Positions 29,645-38,852 of a stretch of 46,445 nt of DNA are shown piece by piece (position 1 is the first letter of the stretch; every line of letters begins with the position of its first letter). Under the pieces are notes generated by a model. That model was not told where the DNA came from. It saw only the letters and a program-made list of their open reading frames with translations, and did not search any database. A program made the translations under genes and the position numbers. Location: NCBI GenBank assembly GCA_025463985.1, contig JAODBM010000196.1, forward strand, positions 1-46,445, in the 5' to 3' direction. This stretch comes from Acidimicrobiales bacterium. Lineage in GTDB: Bacteria > Actinomycetota > Acidimicrobiia > Acidimicrobiales > Iamiaceae.

Positions 29645-32600
29645 ATGGAGCAACTCACCGGGCGTCGCGCCGATAGCGCAGCGGGTCGCAGCGACCGGCG
29701 AGCCATGGCCATCCGGCCGTGGCGGCTCATGGTCGCGGCCGGCCTGTTGCTCGGCGCGATCGCGCCGGTGTTCGGCGACACCGTCGTCGGCGCGATGGTG
29801 CAGGTCGTCGGGTGGGGCGGGGTCATCGCCACCTGGTACACGAGCCGCCGCGAACCGAAGGAGCAGCGCGGGCCCTGGGTCGCGCTCTTGGCGGCCGGCG
29901 CGCTGTTCCTCGTCGCCGGCATCGTTCGCGCCATCCACGCCAGCATCAGCCACATCGCCCGGCCGTTCCCGTCGCCGGCCGATCCGCTGATCATGATCAG
30001 CTACATCTGCCTGATCGCCACGGCGACGCGCTTGCGGCGCCTGCGGTCGGAGGAGAACGACCGAGAGGGGCTCATCGACGGTGCGCTGGTCGCCATCGCG
30101 CTGGGCGTGGTGCTCACGGCCACGGCGCTGGCTCCCTACGTCTTCGACAGCGCCGTGCCGCTGCTCGACCGCAGCCTCAACGTCACGTTCTCGGTGCTGT
30201 CGCTCACGCTGGTCGCCGAGGTCACCCGGCTCGCGGTCGGTCCCGGCGCCCGCACGACCAGCTACTACCTCCTGGCCATCGCCGCCGGCGCGCTGTTGAC
30301 CGCCGACGTCTCGGCCACCCTCGAGTCGGTCAACCACGGCGGCGCCAACCTGGCCGCGGTGCTCGGCCCACTGGTCTTCGTCTGCTTCACCGGTGCCTCG
30401 ACCCACCCCGACGCGCTGCGCCTGACCGAGCGCCCCGAGAGCCACGTCACGCTGCTCACGTGGCGGCGGTTGGCCATGCTCGGCGTCGCCCTGCTGGTCG
30501 CTCCGGGGCTGCTGATCGCGGAGCGCCTCAACGCGAACGTCGTGGACGGGCGGGCCGTGATCGGCGGCGCCGTTCTGCTGTCGATCCTCGTGCTGCTCCG
30601 CCTGGCCATGCTCGTGCGGGCCCGTGAGCACACGACCGCGGTCGAGCAGATCCTGCGCCAGGCGAGCGCGGCGCTGGCCACGTCGAGCAGCCGCCACCTC
30701 ATGCAGCGCAGCGCGCTCGACGCCGTGACCCGCCTCGCCGCCGAAGCCGAGGGCCTCCGGGTCTCGATCGCCGAGGTCAGCGACGGCGCGCTGCAGATCG
30801 TCGATGCGACGGGGGGCGATGCCGAGCGAGCGGTCGGCACGGCCACGCTCCTCGCGCACCTGCCCGGCGACCTGGCCACCGACCTCCGCGAGCTGCGTTC
30901 CAGCGAGGTGCACGACGTCGTCGCCATCGACCTCGCTCCTGCTGCCGCGCCCGTGACCTGCTCGATCCTCGTCGCTCCCCTCGTGGCCCGGAACCAGTTG
31001 AGCGGCGCCATCGTCGTCACGACGCGGGTGCCGTTGTCGCGGAGCGTCCGCAACAGCATCGAGTCGCTGGCCTCGACCGTGTCGCTCGCGCTCGAGAGCG
31101 CGCTGCTCACCGAGGACCTGCTGCGCCGGCGCAGCGAGCGCCGGTTCCGCGCGCTGGTCGACAACTCCTCCGACATCGTGCTGGTGATCACCGAGCACCG
31201 GCGCATCACGTTCGCCAGCCCGGCGGCCCAGCGCCTGCTCGGCCTGCCCGGCGAGGCGCTGCTGAGCACCGACCCCGCGGCGTGGGTCCATCCCGACGAT
31301 CGGATGATCGTCACCAACATGCTCGACACCACGGCCAACGACGGACACACCGAGGTCGGCCCGCACGAGATCCGCTTCCGCCACGTCGACGGCTCGTACC
31401 GCTGGTTCGACGTGCGCACCCGTGACCTGCACCACGATCCGGAGATCCTGGGCATCGTCGTCAACGCCCGCGAGATCACCGATCGCAAGGCGGCCGAGCA
31501 GCTCCTGGCCACCAGCGAAGCCCGCTTCCGTGCGCTCGTGCAGCACTCGAGCGACGTGGTGGTCGTCATCGACGAGCGCGGTCGCTTCACCTACGTGAGT
31601 CCCGCCATCACCGGCGTGCTCGGCCTCACGCCCGATGAGCTGATCGGCACACTCGCCACCGAGATCTTGCCGGCCGAGGAGCTGTACCGGCTGCGCCGGC
31701 AGAACCCCGAGCTCGTCGACCAGCGGCTGCCGGCCGAGACCGTCGAGCCCATGAGCATCGAGCTGCAGCTGCGGCACGTGAACGGCGCGCTGCACGCGAT
31801 CGACATGACCGTGACCGACCTGCGGCACGAGCCGGCGGTCCAAGGGATCGTGCTCAACGCCCGCGACGTCACGGTCCGCAAAGCGCTCGAACGCGACTTA
31901 CGCCACCAGGCGCTCCACGATGCGCTCACCGGGCTCGCCAACCGCGCCATGTTCACCGAGCGGGTCGACGAGGCGCTCAACATCGACGATGGCCGGCTGC
32001 TCGGCACGCTGTTCATCGACCTCGACGACTTCAAGACGGTCAACGACTCGCTCGGCCACGCGGTCGGCGACGAGCTGTTGCTGCGGGTCGCCGAGCGGCT
32101 GCTGACCTGCCTGCAGCCGGCCGACGTCGCCGCCCGCCTCGGCGGCGACGAGTTCGCCGTCCTGGTGGTGTCGCCGTGGGGGCAGCCCGGCGTGGTGCGG
32201 ATCGCCGAGCGCGTGCTCCTCGCGCTGCAGGCCCCGTTCACGATCAAGGGTCGCGAGATCCGCATCAGCGCCAGCATCGGCATCGCCACCGACGAGGACC
32301 GCTCGTCGGACGCCGAGGTGCTCCTGCGCAACGCCGACATGGCCATGTACCTCGCCAAGGACCGCGGCAAGAGCCGCTACGAGGTGTTCGAAGAGGGCAT
32401 GCACGCCACGGTGTTCGAGCGGCTCGAGCTCAAGGCCGACCTCGCACGCGGCATCGAGGACGGGCATCTGCGCCTGCTCTACCAGCCGATCGTCTCGCTG
32501 CAGACCGGCCGCATCACCGGCGTTGAGGCGCTCGTGCGCTGGGACCACCCGCGGCGCGGGATGCTCTCGCCCCAAGCCTTCGTGAGCCTCGCCGAGGACA

Positions 32601-33220
32601 CCGGCCTGATCCTGCCGATGGGCCAATGGGTGCTCGAGGAGGCCTGCCAGCAGCTGCGGGCGTGGCAGCTCACGTTGCCCAGCACGTCCTCGCTGACCAT
32701 GAGCGTCAACCTCTCGGTGCGCCAGCTGCAGCACGAGCACATCGTGCGCGACGTGATCACGACCATCGACCGCTTCGGGCTCGACGCGTCGACGATCACG
32801 CTCGAGATCACCGAGACCACCCTCATGCACGACACCGAGGTCACCAGGCGCACGCTGTCCGACCTGCGCGACGCCGGCGTGTCCCTCGCCGTCGACGACT
32901 TCGGCACCGGCTACTCCTCGCTGCAGTACGTCCAGCGCTTCCCGATCGACAGCATCAAGATCGACCGCAGCTTCGTGAGCGGGCTCGGCCAGGAAGCCGG
33001 GGACACCGCGGTCGTGCAGTCGATGATCGAGCTGGCCCAGCGACTGGGCGTGCACACGGTCGCCGAGGGCATCGAACGGCCCGAGCAGGTCACGCTCCTG
33101 CAGGCGCTCGGCGCCGATCTCGGCCAGGGCTACCTGTTCTCCCGGCCGGTGCGGCCCGACCAGATCGGCGAGCTGCTGCACCGCAGCATCTCCGAGGGCA
33201 CCCGCTTCCTCATCCGCTAA
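29645..33220 (+). CDS. Membrane sensor diguanylate cyclase / c-di-GMP phosphodiesterase (PAS-PAS-GGDEF-EAL)
   Basis: 1191 residues. Residues about 22-330 hold nine or ten membrane helices. A GAF-like segment follows (about 330-495: ILRQASAALATSSS and onward to SLASTVSLALESALL), then two PAS domains at about 498-620 (RALVDNSSDIVLVITEHRR) and 627-745 (RALVQHSSDVVVVIDERGR). GGDEF lies at 833-837 (ARLGGDEFAVLV), complete for catalysis. The allosteric I-site Arg is absent: QPAD occupies the RxxD position. The EAL domain starts near 925 with EALVRW at 961, followed by the QAFVSLAEDTGLI, ITLEITETTL and DDFGTGYSSLQYVQRFPIDSIKIDRSFV metal and loop signatures. Both activities are likely, opposing c-di-GMP synthesis and breakdown under sensory control. 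Start ATG 29645 follows GAGG. Confidence 0.95.
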   Translation: MEQLTGRRADSAAGRSDRRAMAIRPWRLMVAAGLLLGAIAPVFGDTVVGAMVQVVGWGGVIATWYTSRREPKEQRGPWVALLAAGALFLVAGIVRAIHASISHIARPFPSPADPLIMISYICLIATATRLRRLRSEENDREGLIDGALVAIALGVVLTATALAPYVFDSAVPLLDRSLNVTFSVLSLTLVAEVTRLAVGPGARTTSYYLLAIAAGALLTADVSATLESVNHGGANLAAVLGPLVFVCFTGASTHPDALRLTERPESHVTLLTWRRLAMLGVALLVAPGLLIAERLNANVVDGRAVIGGAVLLSILVLLRLAMLVRAREHTTAVEQILRQASAALATSSSRHLMQRSALDAVTRLAAEAEGLRVSIAEVSDGALQIVDATGGDAERAVGTATLLAHLPGDLATDLRELRSSEVHDVVAIDLAPAAAPVTCSILVAPLVARNQLSGAIVVTTRVPLSRSVRNSIESLASTVSLALESALLTEDLLRRRSERRFRALVDNSSDIVLVITEHRRITFASPAAQRLLGLPGEALLSTDPAAWVHPDDRMIVTNMLDTTANDGHTEVGPHEIRFRHVDGSYRWFDVRTRDLHHDPEILGIVVNAREITDRKAAEQLLATSEARFRALVQHSSDVVVVIDERGRFTYVSPAITGVLGLTPDELIGTLATEILPAEELYRLRRQNPELVDQRLPAETVEPMSIELQLRHVNGALHAIDMTVTDLRHEPAVQGIVLNARDVTVRKALERDLRHQALHDALTGLANRAMFTERVDEALNIDDGRLLGTLFIDLDDFKTVNDSLGHAVGDELLLRVAERLLTCLQPADVAARLGGDEFAVLVVSPWGQPGVVRIAERVLLALQAPFTIKGREIRISASIGIATDEDRSSDAEVLLRNADMAMYLAKDRGKSRYEVFEEGMHATVFERLELKADLARGIEDGHLRLLYQPIVSLQTGRITGVEALVRWDHPRRGMLSPQAFVSLAEDTGLILPMGQWVLEEACQQLRAWQLTLPSTSSLTMSVNLSVRQLQHEHIVRDVITTIDRFGLDASTITLEITETTLMHDTEVTRRTLSDLRDAGVSLAVDDFGTGYSSLQYVQRFPIDSIKIDRSFVSGLGQEAGDTAVVQSMIELAQRLGVHTVAEGIERPEQVTLLQALGADLGQGYLFSRPVRPDQIGELLHRSISEGTRFLIR

Positions 33221-33310
33221 GACGGCTCGGGCGCGCCCGGTACAGGCGCGACCGGGACATGCCGGCGTCGCAGCAGGCCCTCAGGCCGGCGCGGGTAGCG
33301 TTCGGCCCGC

Positions 33311-34519
33311 ATGAGCTCGACCCCCGCCTTCGTCTCTCGGCTCGTCCGGCTGCCGCTGCTCGACGTCGACGGCGGGCCGATCGGCCGCATCGACGACGTG
33401 CTGATCGTGCCGGCCGGCACCGAGCCACCGAAGGTGTTGGGCTTCGTGGCGCTGGTGCAGCGGCGCCGCATCTTCGTGAACGCGGCGCGGGTGGCCGACG
33501 TCGAACCGAGCGGGCTGCGCATGCGCACGGGCACGATCGACCTGCATCCCTTCCGCCAGCGGTCGGGCGAGCTGCTGGCCCGCGCCGACCTGTTCGACCA
33601 GCGGGTGGGCACCGAGTTCCTGACCGACCTGTCGATCGCGCAGTCCGAGCAGTACGGGTCGTGGGTCGTCGTGTCCGTCGCCCTCGGTCGTCGCGGCCCG
33701 CTGCGGAGCCGTCGCTCGCCGCACATCGTGCCGTGGAGCGAGGTGGCGGAGACGTTCCGCACCACGAACCCGGAGCTGGAGGAGGTCGCCGAGCTGCGCG
33801 AGCTGCACCCGAGCGACGTGGCGTCGCGGTTGCGTGCGCTCCCGCTCGCCAAGCGGCAACGGCTCGCCGAGCTCTTGGAGGACGATCGGCTCGCCGATCT
33901 CATCGAGGAGCTGCCCGACGAGGAAGCCGTCCGGATCATCGAGGGCCTCGACATCGCCCGGGCGGCCCACGTGCTCGAGGAGATGGAGCCCGACGACGCC
34001 GCCGACCTGCTGGGCGTGCTGCCGGAGGAGGAGCGATCGCTGCTGCTCGAGGCCATGCAGCCCGAGGAGAGCACGCCGCTGCGGCGCCTGCTGTCCTATG
34101 ACGAAGACTCGGCGGGTGGGCTCATGACCCCCGAGCCGGTGATCCTCTCCGGCACGGCCACGGTCGCCGAGGCCCTCGCCGTCGTGCGCACCCGGGAGAT
34201 CCCCTCCGAGCTCGCGGCCCAGGTCTTCGTCGTGCGCCCCCCGACCTCGACGCCGACCGGCACCCTGCTCGGCGTCGTCGGCTTCCAGCGCCTCCTGCGC
34301 GAGCCGCCGGCCACGCCGCTCGAGCAGTGCGTGAACGCTGAGCTGGCCCCGGTCTCGCCCGACCTGCCGCTCCGTGACGTCGCGGAGCGCCTCGCGTCCT
34401 ACGACCTGCTGGCGGTTCCGGTCTGCGATGAGGCTGGGCGTCTGGTGGGCGCGGTCACGGTGGACGATGTCCTCGACCAGGTCCTCCCGGAGGGCTGGCG
34501 GCGGGTGGCGCGCCGATGA
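33311..34519 (+). CDS. PRC-barrel / MgtE N-terminal / CBS protein without channel domain
   Basis: 402 residues, soluble throughout. Residues 5-160 include a PRC-barrel-like start (RLVRLPLLDVDGGPIGRIDDVLIV). The MgtE_N superhelix follows (about 165-270: ELHPSDVASRLRALPLAKRQRLAELLEDDRLADLIEELPDEEAVRIIEGLDI, EEMEPDDAADLLGVLPEEERSLLLEAM), then two CBS domains to the end (SAGGLMTPEPVILSGTATVAEAL; VSPDLPLRDVAERLASYDLLAVPVCDEAGRLVGAVTVDDVLDQVLP). True MgtE magnesium channels add five membrane helices here; this protein stops. In mycobacteria the same architecture precedes DUF1003, as here. Probably a Mg2+/nucleotide-responsive partner of the DUF1003 membrane protein. Confidence 0.87.
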   Translation: MSSTPAFVSRLVRLPLLDVDGGPIGRIDDVLIVPAGTEPPKVLGFVALVQRRRIFVNAARVADVEPSGLRMRTGTIDLHPFRQRSGELLARADLFDQRVGTEFLTDLSIAQSEQYGSWVVVSVALGRRGPLRSRRSPHIVPWSEVAETFRTTNPELEEVAELRELHPSDVASRLRALPLAKRQRLAELLEDDRLADLIEELPDEEAVRIIEGLDIARAAHVLEEMEPDDAADLLGVLPEEERSLLLEAMQPEESTPLRRLLSYDEDSAGGLMTPEPVILSGTATVAEALAVVRTREIPSELAAQVFVVRPPTSTPTGTLLGVVGFQRLLREPPATPLEQCVNAELAPVSPDLPLRDVAERLASYDLLAVPVCDEAGRLVGAVTVDDVLDQVLPEGWRRVARR

Positions 34520-34570
34520 GCGAGCCCACGAGCGAACCATCGACGAGAGCCGCAACCCGGTGAAGGGCCG

Positions 34571-35095
34571 ATGATCCGGCGCCGCGAGGACCTGTCCAGC
34601 CCGCGTCGCGGCGCGAGCCTCGGCGCCCACTACGACCCGGACGCGTTCGGGCGCTTCTCCGAGGGCATCGCCCGCCTCCTCGGCACCGGCCGCTTCCTCA
34701 TGGCCCAGACGATCCTCGTGATCGGCTGGATCGCGCTGAACGTCGCCGCCCTGTTCGGGCGCTGGGACCCGTACCCGTTCATCCTGCTCAACCTGGCCTT
34801 CTCCACGCAGGCGGCATACGCCGCACCGCTGATCCTCCTGGCCCAGAACCGCCAGGACGACCGCGACCGGGCCCAAGCCGAGCAGGACCGCCACACGAAC
34901 GCGCGGACCCAGGCCGACACCGAGTTCCTCGCCCGCGAGCTCACGTCGGTGCGCCTCACGCTGGCGGACGTGGTGACCGCCGACGACCTGCGGCAAGCGG
35001 TCGACCAAGTGTCCTCCGCGTTGCAGCACCTGTCCGAGCGACTCGACCTGCTCACCTCGGAGGGGGTCGCTTCGCCCGACCCGGCACCGTCATGA
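34571..35095 (+). CDS. DUF1003 membrane protein
   Basis: 174 residues with the DUF1003 hallmarks: DAFGRFSEGIARLLGTGRFLMAQTILVIGWIALNVAALFGRWDPYPFILLNLAFSTQAAYAAPLILLAQNRQDDRDR, comprising two membrane helices and the NRQDDRDR sequence. The C-terminal part is a soluble coiled segment. GAAGGG lies five bases before ATG. Next to the MgtE_N/CBS gene, an arrangement I recall from mycobacteria, so it may form a magnesium transport or sensing unit; direct proof is lacking. Its stop overlaps the next gene's start (ATGA), so three genes are likely one operon. Confidence 0.92.
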   Translation: MIRRREDLSSPRRGASLGAHYDPDAFGRFSEGIARLLGTGRFLMAQTILVIGWIALNVAALFGRWDPYPFILLNLAFSTQAAYAAPLILLAQNRQDDRDRAQAEQDRHTNARTQADTEFLARELTSVRLTLADVVTADDLRQAVDQVSSALQHLSERLDLLTSEGVASPDPAPS

Positions 35096-36633
35096 GCCGC
35101 TCGACGACCCCTGCCCCGATCCGGCGGCTAGCGCTGCTGCTGGCGGTGGCGTCGCTCGCGGCCGCCTGCAGCGTGACGGGCGGTCACGCGAGCACCTCGA
35201 GCTCCACCACGAGCACGACCACGACTGCGCCGCCCGCCGGCGGGCCCACGACCGCCTCGGGACCCGGCACCACCGGCCCCAGCGGTGGCCGCGTCGCGTG
35301 GAGCGCGTGCGACAGCGGGTTCCAGTGCGGCACGGTCACGGTCCCCCTCGACTACGCCAAGCCGAACGGCGACAAGATCCACATCGCGTTGGCGCGGCGC
35401 CCGGCGCGCCTTCCCTCGCAGCGCATCGGGTCGCTGCTGATGAACCCCGGCGGCCCCGGCGGCTCCGGCATCGACATGGTCGAGCAGATCCAGCTGCCGA
35501 GCGCGATCGCTGACCGGTTCGACCTCGTCGGCTTCGATCCCCGCGGCGTCGGTCGCAGCACGGCCACGCACTGCAGCCCGCACCTGCCCGAGATCTACGA
35601 CGTCGATCCGACCATCGACTCGGCCGCCGAGGCCGCCACCTACATCAAGGTCAGCAAGTCCTACGTCGATGACTGCGCGCGCACCGACGCCCGGCTCCTG
35701 CCCCACCTCGGCACCCAGAACGTGGCCCGCGACCTCGACGAGCTGCGCAAGGCGGTCGGTGACGACAAGCTCAGCTACCTCGGCTACTCGTACGGCACGT
35801 CGATCGGCCAGCAGTACGCGCAGCTGTTCCCCACCCGCATCCGGGCGATGGTGCTCGATGGGGTGGTCGACTCCGAGACGACCGGCCTCGCCGGCGCCGA
35901 CCTCCAGGCGTCCGGCTTCGAGCGGGCCCTCGCGGCGTTCATGGCCGACTGCGCGGCGAAGCCGTCGTGCCCGCTGGGCAGCGACCCGGCACGCGTGATT
36001 GGTGACGTGCAGGCCGCGGCCGAGGCGAACCCGATCCCTTCCGCGAACGCCGATCGGCCGGCCACCCCGGGCGTGATCACCGTGGCCATGGGCCAGGGCC
36101 TCTACTCCCGCACGCTGTGGACGCCGCTCGCTCGGGCGCTGGCCGCGGCCAAGGCTGGCGACGGCTCCGGGATGGTCGACCTCGCCGATGCCTATCTGCA
36201 GCGCAAGGCCGACGGCTCCTACAGCAACGCGTTCGACGTGTACTTCGCGGTCAGCTGCATCGACTCGACCTGGCCCAAGGACCCGAACGCAGTGCTCGCC
36301 GCGGCGAAGGTCGTCGGCCGCAAGTACCCCCACCTGGGCGAGGCGCTCGTGAACGACTACGTGCGCTGCGCGCTCTGGCCCTTCCCGGCGCAGCCCCTCC
36401 CCGCGGTCACCGCGCCGGGCTCGCCCCCGATCGTGGTCATCAGCACGACCCGCGATCCGGCCACGCCATACGAGTCGGGCGTGAAGGTGGCCGCACGCCT
36501 CGCCCACGGCGTGCTGGTGACCAACGAGGGCGACGGCCACACGGTGTTCGGCCAGGGCAAGGCGTGCATCGACGGCGCCGTCGCCACCTACCTGACCTCG
36601 CTGACGCCGCCCACCGGCCTGCGCTGCGCCTGA
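35092..36633 (+). CDS. Lipoprotein alpha/beta hydrolase, tripeptidyl aminopeptidase (TAP)-like
   Basis: 513 residues. Lipobox LAAAC gives an anchored Cys26, followed by a Ser/Thr-rich stalk. The hydrolase domain has the oxyanion region LLMNPGGPGGSGIDM, FDLVGFDPRGVGRS, the nucleophile elbow GYSYGTSIGQQYAQLFP with Ser233, Asp455 in STTRDPATPYESG and His483 in EGDGHTVFGQGKAC. The TAP-like C-terminal domain covers about 400-513. These exported enzymes, like mycobacterial CaeA/Hip1-type proteases or Streptomyces SlpD/E, trim peptides or esters at the cell surface. ATGA overlap with DUF1003 implies coupling. Confidence 0.92.
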   Translation: MSRSTTPAPIRRLALLLAVASLAAACSVTGGHASTSSSTTSTTTTAPPAGGPTTASGPGTTGPSGGRVAWSACDSGFQCGTVTVPLDYAKPNGDKIHIALARRPARLPSQRIGSLLMNPGGPGGSGIDMVEQIQLPSAIADRFDLVGFDPRGVGRSTATHCSPHLPEIYDVDPTIDSAAEAATYIKVSKSYVDDCARTDARLLPHLGTQNVARDLDELRKAVGDDKLSYLGYSYGTSIGQQYAQLFPTRIRAMVLDGVVDSETTGLAGADLQASGFERALAAFMADCAAKPSCPLGSDPARVIGDVQAAAEANPIPSANADRPATPGVITVAMGQGLYSRTLWTPLARALAAAKAGDGSGMVDLADAYLQRKADGSYSNAFDVYFAVSCIDSTWPKDPNAVLAAAKVVGRKYPHLGEALVNDYVRCALWPFPAQPLPAVTAPGSPPIVVISTTRDPATPYESGVKVAARLAHGVLVTNEGDGHTVFGQGKACIDGAVATYLTSLTPPTGLRCA

Positions 36634-36637
36634 CGAC

Positions 36638-36655
36638 CCGCCCCCAGACGGGCGG
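36638..36655. terminator. GC hairpin between convergent genes
   Basis: CCGCCC (36638-36643) and GGGCGG (36650-36655) form a six-base stem with a six-base loop in the 26-base gap between the peptidase and prfC. No T-run follows. The placement fits a two-way terminator. Confidence 0.5.
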
Positions 36656-36659
36656 AGGC

Positions 36660-38246
36660 TCAGCCGGCCAGCTCGCCGGCGACGAGGGGTTCGAGCGTGA
36701 GCTCGGGCTGGTCGCCCTGGAGCCGGTCGAGCCAGTAGCGGCTCTCGAACAGCGCCAGCAGCGTGCCGTCGGCGCGGGCCAGCACGTCGACGCCGCGCAT
36801 CGAGCGCAGCGCGGCCGAGCTGCCCTCGTCGGTGCGCCGGGCCACCGAGTAGGCGGTCGGGCTCAGCTCGACCGGTGCTCCGAACTCGTTCTCGAGCCGG
36901 TGCTTCGCGACGTCGAACTGCATGGGCCCGACGGCCGCGAGCACGGGCGCCTGGTCGCCGAGGTCGGGGTCGCGCAGCACCTGCACCACACCCTCCTGGT
37001 CGAGCTGCTCGATGCCCCTGCGGAACTGCTTGAACCGGCCGGTGTCGCGGACGCGGGCGACCATGAAGTGCTCGGGCGCGAACGTCGGGATCCGCGGGAA
37101 CGTGACCTGCTCCTCCGCCCAGAGGGTGTCGCCCACGCGCACGTCGGTCGCGTTGACGAGCCCCACGATGTCGCCGGGGTACGCCTGCTCGATCGTCTCG
37201 CGCTCCTGGCCGAACACCTGGTGGGCGTACTTCGTGGCGAACGGCTTGCCGGTCGTGCCGTGCGTGACGACCATGCCCCGCTCGAACTCGCCCGAGCAGA
37301 CCCGCAGGAAGGCGATGCGGTCGCGGTGGGCCTTGTCCATGTTCGCCGCCACCTTGAACACGAAGCCCGAGAACGGCGCGTCGAGCGGCCGGGGCTTGCC
37401 GTCGGTGTCCTCGCGGGCCGTCGCCGGCGGGGACAGGTCGATGAGGGCGTCGAGCAGGAGCCGCACGCCGAAGTTGGTGAGGGCCGACCCGAAGAAGGTG
37501 GGCGACATCTCGCCGCCCAGGAAGAGCTCTTCGTCGTGGTCGAGGCCCGAGGTCTCGAGCAGCTCGATCTCGTCGCGGGCTGTGGTCCAGGAGGCCCCCT
37601 CCTCGACCGCGGCGCGGGCGGCGTCGATGACCTCCTCGGGCGCCTCGGTCGCGCCGCGGGCCGTCCGAGTGAAGCGGATGAAGTCACCGGTGCGCCGATC
37701 GACGACGCCGCGGAAGTCGCCGGCGATCCCGACGGGCCAGGTGACCGGCGCGGGCTGCACGCCGATCATCGATTCGATCTCGTCGAGCAGCTCGAGCGCG
37801 TCGCGGCCCGGTCGGTCCCACTTGTTGATGAAGGTCAACAGCGGCATCTGCCGGGCCTTGCAGACCTCGAACAGCTTGAGCGTCTGCGGCTCGATGCCCT
37901 TGGCCGCGTCCAGCACCATCACGGCGGCGTCGGCTGCGGCGAGCACCCGGTAGGTGTCCTCGGAGAAGTCGCGGTGACCGGGCGTGTCCAAGAGGTTCAC
38001 GACGCAGTCGCGATACGGGAACTGCAGCACCGTCGAGGTGATCGAGATGCCGCGCTGCTTCTCCAGCTCCATCCAGTCCGACGTGGCCGACCGGCGATCG
38101 CCCCGCGCCTTCACCGCTCCCGCCCCGCCGGTGAGCGCGCCGCCGTAGAGCAGGAACTTCTCGGTGAGCGTGGTCTTGCCGGCGTCGGGATGCGAGATGA
38201 TCGCGAAGGTGCGCCGGCGGGCGGCTTCGATCGACGGGGTGGTCAC
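36660..38246 (-). CDS. prfC: Peptide chain release factor 3
   Basis: 528 residues from GTG 38246, almost the length of E. coli RF3 (529). GTPase motifs: SHPDAGKTTLTEKFLL (P-loop), the switch segment QRGISITSTVLQFPY, DTPGHRDFSED and FINKWDRPGRD. The later RF3 regions FVFKVAANMDKAHRDRIAFLRVCSG, GDIVGLVN, FAPEHFMVARVRDTGRFKQFRRGIEQLDQEGVVQV and PVLAAVGPMQFDVAKHRLENEF are present. RF3 recycles RF1/RF2 from terminated ribosomes. GGAG is six bases upstream. The GTGA overlap with the upstream dsbB-like gene couples their translation. Fusion of the whole open frame further upstream is rejected. Confidence 0.97.
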   Translation of the reverse strand: MTTPSIEAARRRTFAIISHPDAGKTTLTEKFLLYGGALTGGAGAVKARGDRRSATSDWMELEKQRGISITSTVLQFPYRDCVVNLLDTPGHRDFSEDTYRVLAAADAAVMVLDAAKGIEPQTLKLFEVCKARQMPLLTFINKWDRPGRDALELLDEIESMIGVQPAPVTWPVGIAGDFRGVVDRRTGDFIRFTRTARGATEAPEEVIDAARAAVEEGASWTTARDEIELLETSGLDHDEELFLGGEMSPTFFGSALTNFGVRLLLDALIDLSPPATAREDTDGKPRPLDAPFSGFVFKVAANMDKAHRDRIAFLRVCSGEFERGMVVTHGTTGKPFATKYAHQVFGQERETIEQAYPGDIVGLVNATDVRVGDTLWAEEQVTFPRIPTFAPEHFMVARVRDTGRFKQFRRGIEQLDQEGVVQVLRDPDLGDQAPVLAAVGPMQFDVAKHRLENEFGAPVELSPTAYSVARRTDEGSSAALRSMRGVDVLARADGTLLALFESRYWLDRLQGDQPELTLEPLVAGELAG

Positions 38247-38833
38247 AGGGCTCCTCGGGGCGTTGGCGGGCGAGCGGCGGCGATGGCCAGGACCATGATG
38301 GCGAGGAACCCTGACAACGCCATGTACGGCAGGCTCATGAACCCGAACGTGCGGAAGTACACGACCGTGCAGGGGTTGAGTGGATCGCAGCTGCCGCTGT
38401 CGAGGTTCGGGTTCCACTCGAGCACGTAATGGTACGTGGACACGGCGGCGCCGAGCGCCGCCAACGGCACCGCGTACCAGGCGATCGACCGATCCCGGCG
38501 CAGCGCGGCGACCGCGAGGATGATCGCCAGCGGGTACATCTCGGTGCGCTGGAACCAGCACAAGCGGCACGGCCGCAGCCCGGCCACCTCCGAGAACCAG
38601 AGGCTTCCCGCGGTGGCCGTCACCGCCACGACGGCTGCCGCCGGCAGCCCCCACCGGCGGGCGAGGAGGTGCCCGCGCTGCCTGACCGCCCGCAACGCCG
38701 GTGCGACCCGGCCGCCGACCACCAGCACCACGGCGACGACGACCAGCACGTTGGCCACGAGCGTGAGGGAGCCGAAGAGCAGCGCGGCCCGATCGATGGC
38801 CACGGTGGTGGCGAACAGCGCGATTGCGGTCAC
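38243..38833 (-). CDS. DsbB-like disulfide bond formation protein
   Basis: About 196 residues from GTG 38833. Hydrophobic helices flank two Cys pairs: Cys89 and Cys92 in LRPCRLCWFQRTEMYPL, and Cys149 and Cys155 in SGSCDPLNPCTVVYF, the DsbB arrangement. It should reoxidise a DsbA-like thiol oxidase and pass electrons to quinone. The N-terminal helix pair (ALLFGSLTLVANVLVVVAVVLVV) is extra compared with E. coli. A longer start at 38926 would overlap fur and is not preferred. Stop overlaps the prfC start by four bases; gap to fur is 19 bases. Confidence 0.9.
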   Translation of the reverse strand: MTAIALFATTVAIDRAALLFGSLTLVANVLVVVAVVLVVGGRVAPALRAVRQRGHLLARRWGLPAAAVVAVTATAGSLWFSEVAGLRPCRLCWFQRTEMYPLAIILAVAALRRDRSIAWYAVPLAALGAAVSTYHYVLEWNPNLDSGSCDPLNPCTVVYFRTFGFMSLPYMALSGFLAIMVLAIAAARPPTPRGAL

Positions 38834-38852
38834 CGACGGGCCGCGGCGCGCC

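Noticed and set aside
28826-31843. Minus-strand open frame of 1005 codons
   Set aside because: Antisense to the arginine decarboxylase and the GGDEF-EAL protein, with low-complexity RGQADEH composition and no motif.
36117-38429. Plus-strand open frame of 770 codons
   Set aside because: Antisense to prfC, which has every expected GTPase motif on the other strand.
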